Shown here piece by piece: positions 18,862 through 20,545 of a DNA stretch of 20,545 nt. Source of the DNA: Spirogloea muscicola. Taxonomy: Eukaryota > Streptophyta > Zygnematophyceae > Spirogloeales > Spirogloeaceae. The DNA lies in the NCBI GenBank assembly GCA_009602725.1, contig WELB01000067.1, positions 363,410-383,954 of the forward strand. Direction: 5' to 3'. Each line of letters starts with the position of its first letter. Position 1 is the stretch's first letter. Under the pieces are notes generated by a model, which searched no databases, was not told the origin of the DNA, and saw nothing but the letters and a program-made list of their open reading frames with translations. Position numbers and translations under genes: made by a program.

Positions 18862-19635
18862 TCAGGCCTCCACCTCAACATTTGGCTTCTTGGCATCTAT
18901 GGCCTCCTCTCCACCTGCACCATTTAAAAACACAATGAGCAGACCTTGAGCCCCAATACCATTGCTGATTGCAGTAAGCATGCTAAATGTCAAGTATGCT
19001 GATATCATGAATGGCTTGCTCAGTGACTATTTAGCAGACTGTCATGACCTACAAGGTGAAAGGAGCCTGCTTGGTTGCCGTGTATATAGAAGGTTGCTTA
19101 TGACGTATGCTTGGGGCCTTTCCAAGCATGCCAGGCAAGAGAAAGGAGGCAGAAGCGAAGACAGGATAAAAAGGCGGCCACCTTTCGACTTCCTCTTGGC
19201 AGCTCGTGTCGTCACTCCGCTCTTTGCTCCATCCTCTCCATCGTCCTCCTTAGCTTCCTCAGTGACAACCTCCCCTGCCCCCTCAGCAGTAGCTGGCTCC
19301 TCTGCCTTCTCTTCAACTGCGATCTCTTCAACTGCGATCTTGTCTGCGCCAGCCTTCTCAATGCCGGCCTTCTCGTCGACTACCGCCGGAGCGCCGTTTT
19401 CCTGACCGTCGGCGTTTGCCCCGTCGTGCACCGCCTTGTCAACAATCGTCTCCCCGACATCACCAGCCTTGTCCGCCTCCACGTTGTCGGTGCGCTCCAA
19501 GGACGGCGCCGCCTCGGCCGGCTTTGCTGTCTCCGCCGCCGACACCTCCGCCTCCGGCGCGCCTGCCGGAGCCACCGCGGTATCTGCCGCCACCTCGAGG
19601 CCCTCCGACGCCTTTGGGGCCTGCTCCGAGGCCAT
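18862..19635 (-). CDS. acidic Ala/Glu-rich disordered protein with basic motif
   Basis: I do not recognise the family. Two exons, 19635-19182 and 18914-18862, join in phase 1 to give 168 residues; the intron is 267 nt with a GT donor and an AG acceptor after TGGTGCAG. The product is rich in Ala, Glu, Asp and Val, has almost no aromatic residues, and looks fully disordered. Near residue 143 it carries TTRAAKRKSKGG, a nuclear-localisation-like basic cluster, and it ends KKPNVEVEA. A perfect 15-nt duplication (19311-19340) gives IAVEEIAVEE. The ATG at 19635 has a good context (CGCCATGGCC). If the intron is retained, a hydrophobic tail of about 45 residues (RLFILSSLLPPFSCLACLER and on) replaces the last 18. 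Codon bias and the sharp open frame suggest it is real; function is unknown. Confidence 0.6.
19311..19340. repeat. perfect 15-nt tandem repeat in the acidic gene
   Basis: CTTCAACTGCGATCT occurs twice in a row and encodes IAVEE twice on the minus strand. Recent slippage is likely because the copies are identical. Confidence 0.85.
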
Positions 19636-20382
19636 GGCGAAGGGCCGGCTTGAGATTCGGGACGATGGCTAGCACGGTCGCCGTCCGCGCCGCAAGTGAG
19701 CGCCCGCCGCCGCGCTGCCCCGCCGCCGCCGGAGCCCGCGCCGTCGCCGCCACCGCCGCCGCTCGCGTCGCAGCCGGCGACCAGGCGGAGGCGAAGCTGT
19801 AGCGGCTCAGTGTAGATGTGGGTGACTAAACTGTGATCCCCGGCAGCCTCCGGGGCGTGGGCGGGAAGGGCCCGCCCGGAGCATTTTCGAGATTTTCCGC
19901 TTTGCCGCCTCCAGGGCTTCGGTTTCATGCCCCACTTCCTGCAGTAGCTTTTAGATAAATGGTGTATTATTTGGCTTAGATGCGCACCGCGCGCCTTTTC
20001 TCGTTTTTCAGATCGTTGATTAATAATTATATATTTCATCCGTGGGCTTATGTGCAGCTGCCCCCACGGCTGTCCAGAGCGGCGCGTCTCCCTTTTTCTC
20101 CCAAATCGCAACCCGCGGCGTCGCTAAATTCCGGATGTGGCAGTCACCCTCGACGGGTTTTGCAGCACCCGACGGAGTGCGGAGCGGCGCCAGACAGAGT
20201 CCTGGTTTCCGTTAATCGGTAAGTCGATGTAGGGGCCCGCCAGCTCAATTTCGCACGCGGGCCGTCGGATCCGTGAGCGCGCCGAGTCGTATCGGGATCG
20301 TCGCGCAGCCGCAGCCGGCGGCGGCGGTCAGGGGACCTCGGACGCCTGCCACGTGCCGAGGGTGCCCCGAGCCCTGCATGTC

Positions 20383-20434
20383 CTGACGCCGCTGACGCCT
20401 GACTCTGCGCGTTCTGACGCCGCTGACGCCTGAC
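20383..20434. repeat. 21-nt direct repeat, two copies
   Basis: CTGACGCCGCTGACGCCTGA plus C occurs at 20383-20403 and 20414-20434, identical, with a period of 31 nt. Each copy is itself built of CTGACGCC units. Confidence 0.85.
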
Positions 20435-20507
20435 GGAAAGGGAAATTTGGCGCCAAGGCCGCGGCTACGAAATTGGTGTCCTTCTCCTCGCGGGGGCCCC
20501 CCCAGGC

Positions 20508-20545
<38 letters not shown>
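20508..20545. repeat. (GGC)n microsatellite at window end
   Basis: An uninterrupted GGC run of about 12-13 units reaches the last base. Such runs often end contigs, so the true length is unknown. Confidence 0.9.

Larger units (their letters stand above)
19636..20545. other. upstream region of the acidic gene to window end
   Basis: No gene is supported. 19636-19800 is very GC-rich and is the probable 5'UTR and core promoter of the acidic gene. 19930-20040 is AT-rich. The rest is GC-rich again with short repeats and a trinucleotide run at the end. A 44-codon plus-strand open stretch from ATG 19667 begins MASTVAVRAA with a possible GTGAGC donor after it, but nothing confirms a gene. Confidence 0.5.

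Noticed and set aside
19667-19801. Plus-strand 44-codon frame with a transit-peptide-like start (MASTVAVRAA)
   Set aside because: It begins only 31 nt from the start codon of the opposite acidic gene and no downstream exon could be recognised; base composition alone can explain it.
1-20545. CRISPR arrays, phage or bacterial defence genes, rRNA
   Set aside because: The window is spliced eukaryotic nuclear sequence; no regularly spaced repeats, operons or rRNA-like stretches were seen.

Overview
This window looks like nuclear DNA of a plant-type eukaryote, most likely a green alga (chlorophyte, possibly trebouxiophyte-like). GC-rich exons are split by short, more AT-rich GT-AG introns. One enzyme begins with a probable plastid transit peptide. 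Four of the six genes have the green-algal polyadenylation motif TGTAA downstream of the stop. The TTTAGGG telomere motif appears in degenerate form. The organism assignment is inference. The window begins inside a gene and ends in a (GGC)n run, as contig ends often do; two single N bases mark weak assembly spots.

Layout, left to right. (1) 158-3670 (+): 3' part of an SMP-C2 lipid-transfer protein (extended-synaptotagmin type) with a long disordered tail. (2) 4275-5316 (-): a DUF861/Cupin_3 protein; directly upstream on the same strand lies an exon coding the second half of a RING finger (5317-5493). (3) 5616-7245 (+): APC10/DOC1, a subunit of the anaphase-promoting complex, head-to-head with the cupin gene. 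(4) 7246-9167: no recognisable gene. (5) 9168-12231 (+): an aldo/keto reductase in eleven exons, with three single-base frame lesions. (6) 12835-16280 (-): a plastid-type transaldolase in nine exons, convergent with the reductase. (7) 16281-18861: intergenic, with a G-box promoter candidate and two copies of a short inverted-repeat element. (8) 18862-19635 (-): an acidic, Ala/Glu-rich disordered protein with a basic nuclear-type motif. (9) 19636-20545: GC-rich upstream DNA and simple repeats.

The genes do not form one pathway; this is ordinary eukaryotic gene order. Transaldolase belongs to the plastid pentose-phosphate pathway, APC10 to cell-cycle ubiquitination, and the SMP-C2 protein to membrane contact sites. 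Exon models were built by joining conserved protein segments at GT-AG (or GC-AG) sites and checking that phases agree. APC10, transaldolase, cupin and the acidic gene close exactly in frame, apart from one base hidden by an N in transaldolase.

The most unusual signals are: degenerate telomere-like arrays starting 10-17 nt after the 5' splice site in introns of three neighbouring genes; the half-RING exon whose stop codon abuts the cupin ATG and whose splice phase also allows fusion to the cupin; a small inverted-repeat element family; and paired micro-exons next to a GC-AG intron in the reductase. I saw no obviously new defence or mobile system.
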